Shown here in pieces: positions 1 through 12,639 of a DNA stretch of 64,000 nucleotides. The position numbers were made by a program, and so were the translations under genes. Origin of the DNA: Annona cherimola (lineage: Eukaryota; Streptophyta; Magnoliopsida; Magnoliales; Annonaceae); the NCBI GenBank assembly GCA_030490835.1, contig CM059972.1:5920264-5984263 (forward strand). Direction: 5' to 3'. The notes beneath the pieces were generated by a model. It saw nothing but the letters and a program-made list of their open reading frames with translations, had not been told where the DNA came from and searched no databases. The number at the start of each line of letters is the position of its first letter. The stretch's first letter is position 1.

Positions 1-265
1 CACACATATTAGAATATTAAAATATTTTATACAATCATTTATTCATATAAATAACATAATTTAGACAGTTTAGATCTTAAAGAAACTACCTTAAAATTGA
101 TATTTAAGTTAAATTATTTTATTATGTTGATTTTATCATTTTAAGATCGAGTATATAAACATGCTAGATTTGGATAAAAATTAATATGCTATCAAAATAA
201 ATAATTCTAAATATAATGGGTGAGATAAATATTAAGTTTAATATATATGGGGTCCATTTTAAGAC
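1..265. repeat. Fold-back AT-rich repeat, truncated by window edge
   Basis: AT-rich sequence without coding signal. Its blocks (ATTCAT-type ends, a TTATTATGTTGATTTTA-like core, and a GGGGTCCATTTTA-like block near 250) resemble the repeats at 17940-18385, 31975-32286, 54240-54780 and 54800-55325. It looks like the right part of one such fold-back MITE. The other end lies outside the window. Confidence 0.4.
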
Positions 266-309
266 CAACTACATTGCAATTATGATATCGTCCGTCGACA
301 CTTAAATCT

Positions 310-697
310 GATGAGTAATCCTATTAGCGCAAGCTAAGCAAATACCCTGCTTAGCCCATCTAAAAAAACTCATTTATAATAATTTTTTTGTTTTATTCTT
401 GATACATTTGTTTATCTAAGTGTATTTGACATATAAACTAAATTTTATCATTTTGGGACATATATATATTTAATAATTTTTAAAGATAATGATATTTTAA
501 ACACATATATACATATAGATGTGTTAAAATCTCAAAAAATATATACACATATTTAAAAATAGTAAAACTTAGTTTATTTGTTAAATACGCTTAGATAAAC
601 AAGTGTATAAAAAAAACGCAAAAGAATTATTGTACGAGTTTTTTTATGTAAGCTAAGCAGGATATTTGTTTAGTCCGGGCTAACGGGATCATTCATC
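310..697. mobile_element. MULE-type MITE (copy 1), 388 bp
   Basis: The two ends form an imperfect inverted repeat of about 49 bp: the left begins GATGAGTAATCC and the reverse complement of the right end begins GATGAATGATCC, and both continue into a shared CTGCTTAGC block. Near-identical 9-bp direct repeats flank it: CTTAAATCT (301-309) and CTTAAATAT (698-706), 8 of 9 matching. The inside is an AT-rich palindrome with no ORF. A 9-bp TSD with long inverted ends is typical of Mutator-like elements, and the size makes it a MITE. Confidence 0.75.
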
Positions 698-707
698 CTT
701 AAATATT

Positions 708-711
<4 letters not shown>

Positions 712-739
<28 letters not shown>
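712..739. repeat. (TA)n microsatellite
   Basis: Uninterrupted TA dinucleotide run of about 28 bp just right of the first MULE MITE. From here to 1660 I see only low-complexity flank and the presumed 3' untranslated region of the EIN3-like gene; no other gene is supported. Confidence 0.8.
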
Positions 740-744
<5 letters not shown>

Positions 745-1663
745 GTGTACGAACAACGAACAAGACTCCAGCATCCAAACAAACACCAGTATTATTGTAT
801 TCCATGCAATGAACCAACATTTAAATTCCTTCTCTCTAATCAGTCGATAATGTTGATAATGTGGATTGGTGGAAGCAGAAGAAGCAGCCATTCAGCCATC
901 GTTTTTGGATAGCAACCAAGTCCAATTATTGTATAGCTAGGAAGGACGCAGGCTGTGAGATTGTATGGGCAGTGGGGTCTCTTCCCACCCAGCAAGACGT
1001 GGGAAAAAGCTTCTCACAAGAAATACAATCCCCTTCTCCTCTCTCCTCCCAGCTGGCAATGCTCTCCCTAATTCAACAACCCACCATCATCCCATCTCTG
1101 TTTCTTACTATCCAACACAAAACAAACACCACTTCCATACATCGACCCAACCATGAATTCAGTATTCATGTCATTGAATTAGAGACAGCATGGCAATGAA
1201 ACAATTAAAATCCCTGATTCAATGAACATGAATAACATGAACACCTTCATCTATGAAAACCATGCAGCACAACAGACATGCATGACAAATGGAAGGGAAT
1301 AAACAAGCCCAAAATTAATTTAACACAACAACAAACACTGTAATATTAACTGTAATTGAATCACAAAGTTCCAAACACTTCCCAAAGTTTCTATAAGCAC
1401 TTGCATTTCTAAACAGGATTCAGCCCCCGCAAGCAAATGCAAAGCTAGGTTTCTTAAGACCTTTGATAGTATCGAATTTTTGGTCCCTCCTTCAAACTGG
1501 AATATGAAACGATTGTCCAACTAAAATGATTTTAAAAGGGTGCTAATTCTAAAAATTCACCTGATTTCAGCAACAGCCTTGTCAAAATGTACAGCCCCAT
1601 CTAATTTGGAGAAGATCACCAATTCCCCCATGGATCGATCTATCACTTGCTCCATTCCATCCT

Positions 1664-3547
1664 TCAGAAATACCAGATGGAGTTCTCCTGCCTTGGCAGG
1701 GAATCAACCCCTTTCTGTTGCACATGCTCCGCAAAATCAATGGGTGGCAGGTGGTTGAAAGCAGGCTCGAATTTGAGTTCGCTATTATTGCCGCTGCCCT
1801 CGAAGGTGTGATCGAACATCTTGCACTGATCGAATTGGTTTTCATCCCTCATGAATGGTGGGTTGGTGATGGAGCTGTTTGTCTCTTCGAAAAGGGTGGC
1901 CCCGCCAACATCAAGCCCCTGCCTGAAGATGTTATGGTTATGGTTGCTGCTGCTGCTGTTGTTCTCGTCCATCATCAGAGCTCTCGATGCCTGTGGAGGA
2001 TTTTGATTGTCTTTGAAGTTCATGCTTCCGGCTGCCAAGGAGATCTTGTTAGACTGGAGATTGCTGTCGTAGAATGACATGAGATCATTGATGGATTTCT
2101 GCCCATCTGCCGGAATACTCAACCCAGAGGCACTGAGGGAGGGTGAATTCCCGGCTGGCATCATTGGTTTAGCCTGAGGGAAAGGCAGGGAGAACAAGGG
2201 AGGTTTGTCAGAGTTCATCTGGTAGGCAGAGATTCCAACACCTGGTGAGAAAGACGCACGGAACGGGCACTTCAGCTGGTGGTTGTTCCTGGAATTCATA
2301 TCCAAGAATCCAAGCCGGACGTCATGATAAGGGCACTGCACATTCTCGCAAGTATAGACACGTCGATCCATCAGCAGCTGATCGGGATCCCCGGGCATCT
2401 TCCTCTTCCTAATGAATTCATTGCTGCTGAATTCCTCCTTGATCAGAGGTGGGCCCATAAGCCTATCATTTCCAGCTCCAACTCCCATTCCCATGTTGAA
2501 CAGGTCCAGGTCGCGAGGCTTATACTCGGGTGTTTCCATGGTTGCATCATCGTCCACGCCTTCAACGTCGTATTCATTGCTGCAGGAGAAGGAGAACGTT
2601 CCATTGCTGATGACAGAGGTGGGCAGTGGGCATGCATCCGGGTTGAGCTTGCGGCAAAGGGTCTCCTCCTGATTGATGACAGCCAGCCATGTGGCGCTCT
2701 CCTTGGCCGTCATCTTATCCTGGAGGCATTTGGACTGCCTCACCAGCCGCCGTATCTTCACAATGTCCGGTGACATGTGTTTGATCACAGCAGTCAGGAC
2801 ACTGACCTTCCATGCCTTTTTCAGATCATGGGGCTTCTTGTAAGGGGGCGGCCCGTGATCTTTGGGCAGGCCAAGCTCAGGCCACCATTCCTCGTTGCCC
2901 GTCGGCCACCAAGGTGGGGCAATCCCCTTCTCCAAAGGAAACCTCCTCTGGGGTGGATCGCAGTGCTGCATTAGAGCGGAGAGAAGCGAGCCCAAGGTCG
3001 TATCTTGCAGCTCTTGCAGTGTGTGAGGCGTGGTGATCACGGAGCTACCATCGCCATTCTGGCCCGGGATCATGTGGTCTGCTTGGTACTTCGCGATGGC
3101 CGCCGGCCCATTCCTGTCGAACCTCACTTTTTCCTTCCACCAGCCGCGGAGATTGTCGGATGCTCCACTCACCGGCTTCCCCTTCTCTGGGATGATGCCA
3201 TAGACAAAGCCCTGAGCTTTGCACACCTCCATCATCTTGAGCATGTATTTAAGTATCCCATCCTGGGCGCGGGACATCTTCTTCCTTCTGGCCTGCTCTT
3301 GAGATTGCTTCTGCTTGGCAACGTCGCAAGGAGCCTTCCCTTTGATCTGCTCCTTAAGGCGGCGCAGCCGCATGCGGTCCCTCCACATCCTTCTCTCCAA
3401 TTCTTCCACATCCAACTCCTCCTCATCGCTGAAGTCGTCATCCTGCAACATTTCATCATTCTCAGCTGGCATGACGACGTTGTTGTCGACGACGGCAGGG
3501 AGCGGCGCAAACTCCATGTTTCCAATCTCTTCAAACATGGACAACAT
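1664..3547 (-). CDS. EIN3/EIL ethylene-signalling transcription factor
   Basis: Intronless reading frame of 627 residues, close to the usual EIN3 length. EIN3/EIL proteins are nuclear DNA-binding activators at the end of ethylene signalling, held down by EBF-type F-box proteins. Visible landmarks are an acidic stretch at 31-49, the basic block with [16 protein letters not shown] at 52-67, the DNA-binding core with [15 protein letters not shown] at about 126-140, a Pro-rich [18 protein letters not shown] segment at 191-208, and [18 protein letters not shown] near 224-241. The C-terminal half is Ser/Asn/Gln-rich and ends IWYF. The frame stays open upstream to 3643 but without another ATG, so I chose the ATG at 3547; a second in-frame ATG at 3538 is nearly as likely. 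The N-terminus lacks the usual FCGDLDF-like stretch. Which EIL paralogue it is cannot be told from sequence alone. Confidence 0.95.
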   Translation of the reverse strand: MLSMFEEIGNMEFAPLPAVVDNNVVMPAENDEMLQDDDFSDEEELDVEELERRMWRDRMRLRRLKEQIKGKAPCDVAKQKQSQEQARRKKMSRAQDGILKYMLKMMEVCKAQGFVYGIIPEKGKPVSGASDNLRGWWKEKVRFDRNGPAAIAKYQADHMIPGQNGDGSSVITTPHTLQELQDTTLGSLLSALMQHCDPPQRRFPLEKGIAPPWWPTGNEEWWPELGLPKDHGPPPYKKPHDLKKAWKVSVLTAVIKHMSPDIVKIRRLVRQSKCLQDKMTAKESATWLAVINQEETLCRKLNPDACPLPTSVISNGTFSFSCSNEYDVEGVDDDATMETPEYKPRDLDLFNMGMGVGAGNDRLMGPPLIKEEFSSNEFIRKRKMPGDPDQLLMDRRVYTCENVQCPYHDVRLGFLDMNSRNNHQLKCPFRASFSPGVGISAYQMNSDKPPLFSLPFPQAKPMMPAGNSPSLSASGLSIPADGQKSINDLMSFYDSNLQSNKISLAAGSMNFKDNQNPPQASRALMMDENNSSSSNHNHNIFRQGLDVGGATLFEETNSSITNPPFMRDENQFDQCKMFDHTFEGSGNNSELKFEPAFNHLPPIDFAEHVQQKGVDSLPRQENSIWYF

Positions 3548-5400
3548 TTTTCTCTCCTGCTCTTTGGTGTGTGTATTTCCCACTCTTCTTGGTCTCACCC
3601 AACCACGACTTCTGCTCTCAGATTTCAGCCATGCGGATGACAAAAGCTCAAAAGCGTCTCAGATGGCCCTGAATGAAGATAAAATAATCAAACAAGACTA
3701 CATTCAAAAAAGGAAGCAGACCAAGATCATTGGTTAATTCCAATTGGGTCAGATGAAAGTAACTCTCATCACCTCACCAAACAGAATCGACCTCCAGGAC
3801 AAAAGCAGCTCACATCACAAAACCCAGATTCTTCAATAGACAGTGCTAAAGAATATTATTCCAACACCAAAAAAGAAAATCATCTTTGCCAGACAAAAAC
3901 GCAAAACAAATAGATCAGGTTAGCATCCATCACATACAAGTAAAATATGTAAAAGAAATTTAAAAAACATGTCCCCTTCTATTTTTCTTGAATTCTCGAA
4001 TCCATCAATCCAAACACTCGAATCTGACAGACTGGGATAAATCACCACCTGCTATTCTCAATGATTATAGCCCCCAGCTGAAGCTTCACACGAATTAGGT
4101 GCACTAGTGGGTCCCAACTTATCAGCAGGTAATCCCAAGCTATTGATTTTTTCTACCGCATTGGAACGTCGGATTACATCACCCAGAACCGTCAATATCG
4201 CCCAGTCCGACCTGATCAATGGCTCCGATTACCGCCTAGTGGGCCCCTCACGGAACAGGCAGGCTCAGAGCAGCCGCCATGCGAAAGGTCGGACAACACC
4301 GGCGAAGCTCAGAGGCTGAGAGGCATTAATATATCCCCCGCCCGTCAGCATAAAAATTGCTAAAAATGTTACGAAATTAATCAGGTTCTACGGTATTCAA
4401 AGTCCTAAAAATGGTTTTCGACGAAAGACAGTTGAAAAAAGAATTTTTTTTCTTTTTTTAAAAAAGAAAGAACTTTTAAATATCTCAAAAATCCAACAAA
4501 TTCTAATCTCATCTGATTTTGAGAGCCATCGGGTAACAGATTTCATTAAAATAATCTTTAAAAAATATATAGTAGCAGAGAAGCATGTCGGAATCTTTGA
4601 AATTTCGGAACCGACGTAGTCGCTTCCGACACGCTCGTACGGGAAACGCATGCCTCAGGTTCGAGACGTTTGAAGACGAAGAGGCGTCGCAAAGGAAAAA
4701 TGGCGCCGCTTTCACAGTCCACCCCCTCACCGACATCGGCAATGATTAAAAAAAATAATAATAATAAGGGAAATAAAATAAAATTAGAAAAAGCTTAGAA
4801 AATCGAGCAAAGATGGAGAACATCGTTTCAGAAAAAAAAAAAAAAAAAACTAACCGAGAAAAAAAGAGTTTAGTTGGTAACTAGAAACATGGGGAGAACA
4901 GAAACAAAGTTCGAAAATGAGCAAAAAACTCAACTTTATTAACTAGAATAAACAGAGAAATAAAAAGAAAACGAAATAAACGAAAAAAAAACTCAAGAAA
5001 ACCAGATGCAAAACCAGCTGCAGAGATCAAACAGAAGACAGAGAATGAAAGGAAAATCTACAGAGAAATTAAACGCTTTGAACTTAAGAACTCTACAAGA
5101 TCAGAACATCCACCAAGCAAAGAACAAAAAGAAGAAGAAGAAATTGTAGAAACAAGGAATGAGAAAGCATATGTATGTGTGAAGATAAAAGACAAGCAGA
5201 GGTTTTGTGGATGGATTTTGTATACTGGACCTGTCGCTGGCTTTCATTTCCTCTGGAATGAAAGCAAAGCGCAGCAAAGCTCCTCTTCTTCTTCTCCAGA
5301 TGGAGAGAGGGAGAGTGGGGTGGGGTCCGTCGTCCTCCTGTTCGTCTCGCTCTCTCTCTCTCTGCTGCTTTCTTTTTTTCTTCTTGTACAGTGGCGTCAA
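3548..5400 (-). other. Probable 5' leader of the EIN3-like gene with a leader intron
   Basis: No coding signal, but GA-rich leader sequence near 5340-5395 (minus strand) follows a TATA motif and the stretch runs to the EIN3 start. A strong acceptor lies at 3669-3670 (minus strand: pyrimidine-rich tract, then TTCATTCAG|GG). A possible donor, CAG|GTCCAG, is at 5230, but it is weak and others such as CG|GTTAGT near 4850 cannot be excluded. The transcript layout is inference from these motifs. A GC-richer island at 4100-4320 and A-rich tracts lie within the presumed intron. Confidence 0.45.
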
Positions 5401-5422
5401 AAAGGTCGACAAAAACAGCGCC

Positions 5423-5428
5423 TTTATA
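5423..5428 (-). promoter_or_regulatory. TATA box candidate for the EIN3-like gene
   Basis: The minus strand reads AATATAAAGG here, about 30 bp before a GA-rich stretch that would make a typical plant leader. The position would give a leader of about 1.85 kb, including the inferred intron. Confidence 0.4.
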
Positions 5429-5439
5429 TTAACAGTTTT

Positions 5440-7600
5440 TAATCCTGGTTAGTTTACGTTAACCTGGGTTTATCTCTATTTAGGATTTTCCTCCTTCTGT
5501 CACTCCTCGCGCGTTTCCCATCTAGCCCAAGCTTATTTTCTTTTTATATGCACGTATGGAATGTTTATGTATTCAATTATTATCCTTTTATAGAATATTT
5601 TTATTATGGGGTACTTAATTTTCTGCATAACTTATATGTTGGATATTGACTCGTAATTGCAATTATGGCAATGTTTTTGAAATTTTATCGGATACATTGG
5701 TAAATTTATGAGAATTTAAATTTAATTAATTTTATAACTTAAAACATATACAATTAGAAAACTCATTTTCTCACTTTTGGCTGCATATAATTTCCACCTT
5801 TGTTTGACATTTTAATGACCTAATTGTCCTATGTTTAATTATTATATTTATTTTTTGATTATTTTCTTACAAAACTATCTAATTTATTTTGAAATTACCC
5901 CATCATATTTGTCTATGTATTAATTTGCTTTTTTAGCATCTGAGCCGTTGAAAGCTGGGGTTATATAGCAAGGTAGCCCTGGCTTTTGCGAATTTGGAGA
6001 ATTGGTACGCAATGAGAGATGGATGTTAATTCGCGTGTAGGACTGTGGCCTACGGTGGAAGTGAGAGTGATTATTTTTATTCATTCATATATACATTAAA
6101 GCCATCTGATATTACAGCACATGCGTGATCCAAACCGTGGAAGTGAGAGTGATTAAGGCAACGTAAATCCTTGAATTTACGTGTCGCTACTCGCTTCGCG
6201 CGCGGAATGAGAAAACCAAAAGTAGGCGAAATTGCACACGCGCGTTCCTCCATGCGAAGCGCCGCAACAGCGTCCGAAGCGCGGATAAAACGTGCGGGTC
6301 CGAGGCCCAGACGAACCGGGGCTTCCCGGGAAGTGTGCATTTACGTAAGGCCAGCAAAATGACCAACATATCCCTGTCCTTTCCTTTATTCACACGTATA
6401 CTCAAAATGGAAACAGTAATCTTTTTTTTTTGCCCTAAATTATTCTTATTTCTAAAATATTATTTTTCGAAAGGATATAATATTCTCTGTCCTGTTCCTG
6501 TTTCTCTTCATTCCTCTTCACATTCTTCTTCCTTTTAAACATGAGAAATAGATTCTCATTATCAAACCTTTTATAGCTTAACTTCTTCGGCTGACACAAA
6601 ATTTTATTATAAAAAAAGTTCAGAAATAAATGTTATATTATATTGATATAAAATCTAGAGATTTATTATAAAAAAAATTAATAGTTTATTATTATTATTA
6701 TTAGTTTATAAGATATTTCTGAAAAATATTATTAGCTTTTGAAATCCGTCAGCAAATGCTTCTAAGCCAATCTTTATATAGTTAATTATCAAATTTAAAT
6801 TGAAAATTTTAATTAATCTTAAGATGCAAGAATGAATTTTTTTATTAAATCATATATTACTATATAGGCTTTGCTTCTACTAGGATCCTCTTTTATGTTA
6901 AACATTAGAATAAAATTTTAATAAAAACATCGTGTTTATTAAATTGGAATACAAAATTAATACCTATAACAATACTTATTATATTTTCCTTAGTAAATAA
7001 TACTCTATGTGTATAATTACAATAAATTATCTAATAAAATTTTATAAATTTTAATTATTTAACTCAAACCTTTGATTCAACTTAGCACAACTAAATCATA
7101 ATAAAATCTATTAAAAATTTTATTTAAGGATTGTATTAACTTTGTAAACTTCCACTGTATTTTAAAATGAAATAAAAATAATTTAATCATTTTTATCATG
7201 AATGAGTTCCTAACTTATTTAATCCAATTACAATTTTTATAACTATTTAGAAATATTGCAAAAATAATTTGTATTGTTAGAAAATACTTGTGACATCTTA
7301 TTATGTTATATTATATGTTTTACTATTTCTACTAGTATAGTGAATAAAAATCTAAGTTGATCAAACTGAAAATTAGTTAGCTTGTGGTTATTTAAATGAT
7401 CAAACGATTAATGTTATTCTTCTTGTTAAGTATACTTCCATTAGATATCAAGCCATGTAAGTCAAATAACCTAATAAAAACTATTAGTCGGCTTTTGATA
7501 ATCAACTACTAATCAAAAATTTTAAATACTAAATTTACATTATTCAGCCTACTAAGTTGTTTTGCAATGCATGACAATTGAGCTGAAAATTATTAATCTA
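5440..7600. other. Intergenic; no gene seen
   Basis: AT-rich apart from a GC-rich patch at 6170-6350 that holds short frames without recognisable protein features. A GGAAGTGAGAGTGATTA motif occurs twice near 6058 and 6140. No promoter-gene arrangement could be supported. Confidence 0.5.
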
Positions 7601-7604
7601 TTTA

Positions 7605-7903
7605 GGGCATGTTTGGCTACAGAACAAAAAAAAATTTCAAAGTAAAATTTTTCAATCTAAAACTTTTTACTTTCCACAACTACTATTTTTCAATTATTTT
7701 TTCATATCCTCCTATATAACTACTATATTTTTTAATAATTTATAAGCAACTACTCATACAACTAATATATTTATTTTAACTTTATTTTTTTACTTCTCAT
7801 CATTACTTTTGTCATATTATATTATTTTCTCTTATTTAATTTTTTTTTATATTTTTATATAAAAAAAATTCATCTAAAAATTTTATCACTTCTAAATACA
7901 TTT
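7605..7903. mobile_element. MITE with GTTTGG-type ends, copy A
   Basis: An AT-rich, non-coding block of about 300 bp that starts near GGGCATGTTTGGCTAC and ends CTAAATACATTT. Its interior (TTTTTCAATCTAAAACTTTTTA, then TTTATTTTAACTT, TTCTCATCATTAC, ATTATTTTCTC) recurs in the same order at 15803-16086, 34123-34412 and 57461-57692, and inverted at 57696-57939. This shows a dispersed repeat family. The target duplication is not clear in this copy. Confidence 0.65.
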
Positions 7904-8039
7904 GCAGAGAAAAAAAGAAGAAGCATTCTAGTCCAACTCTTTTAAGGATCATTCCCAAAAAAAAAAAAAAAACTCTTTCAAAGGACAGTGAATGAGGCGT
8001 TTGAAATGGGCATAGGGTATTATCGGGAATCAGCCGCCG

Positions 8040-8390
8040 TGAAATTTTTATTAAATCCGGTTGAACCGTGAGGTTTCGATCCCGGAGCCGCCGCTCGTGG
8101 CGCGCCTCCCCCATCCCCATGTGCACCTGCCTACCAGCCACTCTACGTCCTCCACGTGGACAAGGTGGGTCCCAAAGAGCTCCCTGCGAAGGTGGTGGCC
8201 ACGTCGTCCGCAAGCCAAGGGTCAGATGGCTGCGCTTCATGACCAAGCAACGGGTGGATATGGGTTATGGAATCTACTACCGGTTGACAGCTTTTCCCAC
8301 CACTCAGTCTCCATTTTTATTTGTCCGGAAGCATCCAGTCGAATTGGATTTTGACCAGAAAGACAGATGAGGAGGGGGGTCCGGCAACAA
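8040..8390. other. GC-rich island with a G-box, no assignable gene
   Basis: Markedly more GC-rich than its surroundings. It contains a G-box core CACGTG at 8153-8158 and GTGGGTCCCA-like sequence just after it. Short frames exist on both strands but show no family features. It could be a relic promoter or gene end; that is a guess. Confidence 0.3.
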
Positions 8391-8865
8391 AAATTATTAC
8401 ATATGCCTACTTTTTGCAGCCAGATTTTAATTTCCCTGCGTCATGTGTCAAATGCAGCAAGTGTTATATCAATTGTAGTTAAATGCTATTACTATTTGAA
8501 GAGAAAAATTAATAGTATTAAACATTTTTTTAGCTTCATTTTGATGTAAAAAAATTCTGCATTTAAAAACCTTTGAGATAGAAGCAGATGGGATGAAATG
8601 GTCGCACTACTAGAAAGGTTTGAAATATTAATTACCTATCATATATTTTTTTTCCTTTTACCCTATATGTTTACCATTTTCTTCCATTTTTCCATTTTAT
8701 TTCATTCTCATCATTTACCTTTATCCAAAATTTTCCTTCAAGAATATTACCACTTAAAAGCAATGAAGTATATGTAACTAGATAATCAATTCTAATCAAA
8801 TTATATTGAATGTAGTCGAATATATATTATATGCAACTAAAAATTTTATCAATTAAAATAAGGCA

Positions 8866-9080
8866 TCATTTGTTAATGTGGAAGAGGAGAAGAGTTGAGA
8901 AATTAGGAAGAAAATATTTTTAAAAAAATATAAGAGTGATATGATATGAGAGAGGTAAAATATCAATAAATAAAGTAGTTGTGTGATAAAATGATTGAAA
9001 TATAAAAGTAAAAAGAAAAAAAAAGGATAATTGAATAATTATTTTTTTTTGAAAAATATGTAAGCAAAGGTGAGAAAGTA
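8866..9080. repeat. Decayed MITE of the GTTTGG family, inverted
   Basis: The reverse complement shares short ordered blocks with the copy at 7605-7903 (TATCATATCACTC, TTTATTGATATTTTACC, TCAACTCTTCTC). The ends are eroded. The following stretch to 11100 is AT-rich and I see no gene, RNA or clear element in it. Confidence 0.35.
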
Positions 9081-11118
9081 TACTTGCTACCCACACTTTT
9101 TACCAAGTGGTATCTAAATTTCATTTTGATGATTACTTCATACTAAGAAAAAAAAAATTATATCAACAATGTAAAAAGTAATAATAAAGATAAGAAAAGT
9201 TTGTTAGAACGAGTGATCATGGAGTTGTAATTTTAGATGGAGATGGATGAAATCTTAAACAAATTAAATTTATTGACTTTGTTTAAAAAGTAACAGTGTA
9301 AAAAGTTAATAGGAATAGCATCTAAAATGTCATTTTTAACCTTAGAAAGGATAGATTCTAAATGGAAGAATTTAATGCATGCACACATTTTCTTAAATAT
9401 TTTAAATTAGAGAAGTAACACCCATGGCCTCATTCTGGTGAGGTTAAGTGTTCACTTCGTGGCATGTGCATTTAATTATTTTTTTCTTTCTTGTTTTGTG
9501 GGAGTTTTACTTCTTCTCATTTGTGGGAGTTTAATCGATAGGAGCTTGTTATCTCTCTTAGAAAATTGTAAGAATATCTCAGGGCTTAAATGTAATACAA
9601 ATTGATATTGTTGTGAATATATATAAAAAAAATTAGAAATTTTAATGCTTGTGACCTTCCGTATGTTTTTTTTGTTGGAATAATGAATAAAAGAATTATA
9701 TATTAAATTTCAGGAAAATGAAAATTATACAATTGTGTTGGATGATGTTTGTGCATTTTCCTATAGATCAAGCATAAATAAATTAAATTAAATGAAAATA
9801 ATTAGATTTTGTCTTAATTTGGATCTCACTAGGGTGCTTGCCAAAGTTTTGCACAACTCCTAATGGTGATTAATTGCAATGAATTACTATCTGGAACATA
9901 GATATCAATAAAATCATTTACTTGTAAGTGATTTTCCCCACCAGCCTACTTGAAATAAATTATTACCAAATGATTTATTCAATTTTTACTTGATTTGCCA
10001 CAATATATATGTAGAAGAATTATCTGGTGGGATTAATCGAAGCCATTTGTAAACCTTATTTACTTGCTAACTACCATTGTTGCATGCCTTGTTGAGAGAG
10101 GCATAAAAAATTGAAGTTTTCTTTTTAAAAAAATTTTCCCTTTAGTTTTTAGCAAATCCATTCTTTTTATTGTTCGGGAAGAAAAAGGATTTCTTAATTA
10201 ACAAGAAAAAATTATTTAATTTGCTTTATTCAGCATCTGAATTGTTTATGAGGGGAGTTTGGAACAGGTATAGATTCATTGCAACAATTAAGGTGCATAT
10301 AAGCAAAAAATCCATGATCATTGCTAAAATATAGTTTTCTTATTGAAAATAGATCCTAATAATTTTAGCACCTAGTCATAGAAAAAATATTTCCCTTTTG
10401 ATAGTGAACTGGCACAAGAACAAGCAAATTAACAAGCAATCGCTTGGTACGCACCGTGTAAGGTGATAGATATGACACGGTTTGAAAACCCACATAATAT
10501 AGGATGACGAAATTTTCCCCAAAATACTGAAGGTTTTACGGGTTAATCCCTTCCATTGTGTAAGGGTTTCAAAAATAATTGACTGTAATATCAGATGTCA
10601 GAATGCGTTGCATAACATTTCAGTGAAAAAGATGGCCCCCACTTCAGGAGACACGTATGCATGCATTGCATGCGTAGCTAAGCTCACTGGCAAGTCCCCG
10701 CTGCAGGTAAACATTCTTTCAATTAAAAACAATATTAAAAGGAAATCCATTGTTTTATTTTACATTTCAAAGAAAGTTGGAGGAAAAACACATGCATTTA
10801 TGCTATTCCCGAATAAAATAGTGTGGGAGTGGGGACTAGGGACCCATTTTTGTAATAAATGATGTCTGCATAGCTTTTCGGAATTTTTAAATTTTTTAAT
10901 AGCATTTTAAGCGACCCATTTCCATGAACATATATATTTTTTTTTATTTAATATTTTTTTACTGCAGTTTTCTAATGCAGCAAGACACCCATTTTTTATT
11001 CTTGTTTGTCAGGGTAATGCTTCGATGTGGGGCACAGCTTGAGCTGTCATAACAGATCGCAACCATCCATGGCCGTATTAGGCAAATCTGAACCGACCGC
11101 GGTCTCCGAGCTTACAAG

Positions 11119-12170
11119 TAGGGGTGCAATTTGTGCCATGCTCAACCCGACCCGACCCGACCCGCCAAACCCGAATTGAAACTGTGTTAAAGCTGCCTAC
11201 CGTAGGACCTGAGCCTTATTTTCCAAGTTCAACCCAAACCCGAATTGAAAGGAACTTGAACTCGGGTTGAGCTAAACCTGAACCCGATGAACCCAAATCC
11301 AAATTATATATAACACATATATTTTGTATTTATTTTATACTTCATATAAATCTAGTTACATTCCCCTGATATATATTATATTTATTTTATACTATATACA
11401 AACATTATTCCTCCTTAAGTTCAATTATATAATATAATATTTTTATATTTTCTTTTAGGAAAAAAGAGTTTGGTTTAGTGGTAGTTTCAAAACAAAAAAA
11501 TTGATAATTATTTTTAGAACTTGAGATGTTTTATTTGGTATTTTAACTTACTTACTTATGTAGGATGTTATAATTTATTCGTTTTAATATGATATCAGTA
11601 GTTAGATGTTTATTCTACTTGAAATAAATTTATTATAATTTATTTGACGTAATATTATGATTGTTGAATATTTTTTATTATGATTGACATTATAAGGTTT
11701 TTCTTATAATTAGATATTAATATTTATGTATATGTTTATGATAGTAATATTAAATTGCATAATAGGAAAATAATATACCTTTTTAATTTTTAAAACAGGT
11801 TACTAGGCTACTCTTTTTTTTAGAAATTACTTTAGTCTACTTAATATAAATAGAATGTTTAAATGAGATTTTTCTTCTTTACATTTTTAAACACTCTTAA
11901 ATTTTTGTTTAAAAATAGAAAAATATTATTTTTGATTTTTTTAATGATAGATTTAAAATTGAGTAAGTATAAGACAGATAACAAGTATATAGAATAATTT
12001 CAACCCGAATTCCAGCCCGAAACTCAATCTAAGCCCGAATTTCAAAAATATAGTTAGAGTTTAAATTTATAAATAAGATTAGGGTTAGGATTAGGATTGA
12101 AATTTTAAAAATAGTGTTAGAGTTAAGATTGAAGCGAATCCGAATTTCATAAGCCCAAGTTGCACCACTG
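11119..12170. mobile_element. Non-autonomous hAT element, 1052 bp
   Basis: The left end TAGGGGTGCAA and the reverse complement of the right end CAGTGGTGCAA form short inverted repeats. The 8-bp flanks CTTACAAG (11111-11118) and CTCACGAG (12171-12178) match at 6 of 8 positions, consistent with an old hAT target duplication. Next to both ends are CCCGACCCGA/AACCCGAA-type repeats, as in the larger hAT at 41756-46285, with GGGTTAGGATTAGGATT-like sequence near 12085. There is no transposase frame inside. Confidence 0.7.
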
Positions 12171-12256
12171 CTCACGAGTCATGCCCGGTTACATTATTGG
12201 AGTCTTGCATCTTGCTCGCCTCGTCATGAAATGCCAGGTAAGACCGTGGAATTGGA

Positions 12257-12628
12257 GGAGCGTAATCCTATGCACCCGGGTGCATTGAGCCTCAATGCAC
12301 CCAGGTGCGCTGCACCTATTTTTTTTTTGTTTTTTTAAAAAATTTTCTTACACAACAGTTAATCTAAGAATATTTAACATACCTGTCAATTTTTAATATT
12401 TTTGGATATTTTTAGATATTTTTTTTAAATTTTTAAAAAACAGTGGCATTTTTCAGTAATTTTAAATTACTGAAAATGCCACTGGTTTTTAAAAATCTAA
12501 AAAAAATACCTAAAAATCTCCAAAAATTGTAAAAATTGATACATATGTTAAATAACACTAGATTAACAACTTCATGAAAAAAAATTTAAAAAAAAACAAA
12601 AAGAAATAGGTGCAGAGGATTACGCTCC
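12257..12628. mobile_element. MULE-type MITE (copy 2), 372 bp, exact 9-bp TSD
   Basis: The element begins GGAGCGTAATCC and ends GGATTACGCTCC. It is flanked on both sides by the identical 9-mer GGAATTGGA (12248-12256 and 12629-12637). The interior is a long AT-rich palindrome centred near 12460, where AGTGGCATTTTTCAG is mirrored by CTGAAAATGCCACT. A smaller palindrome (TGCATTGAGCCTCAATGCA) sits inside the left arm. No coding capacity. The exact TSD suggests a fairly recent insertion. Confidence 0.85.
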
Positions 12629-12639
12629 GGAATTGGATG

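Noticed and set aside
1718..3640. Several long plus-strand frames of 100-211 codons across the EIN3 region
   Set aside because: They are antisense shadows of the conserved EIN3 coding sequence and show no domains.
3548..3643. N-terminal extension of the EIN3-like frame up to 3643
   Set aside because: The first codon there is TTG and no ATG exists in the extension; the following ATG at 3547 or 3538 fits the family better.
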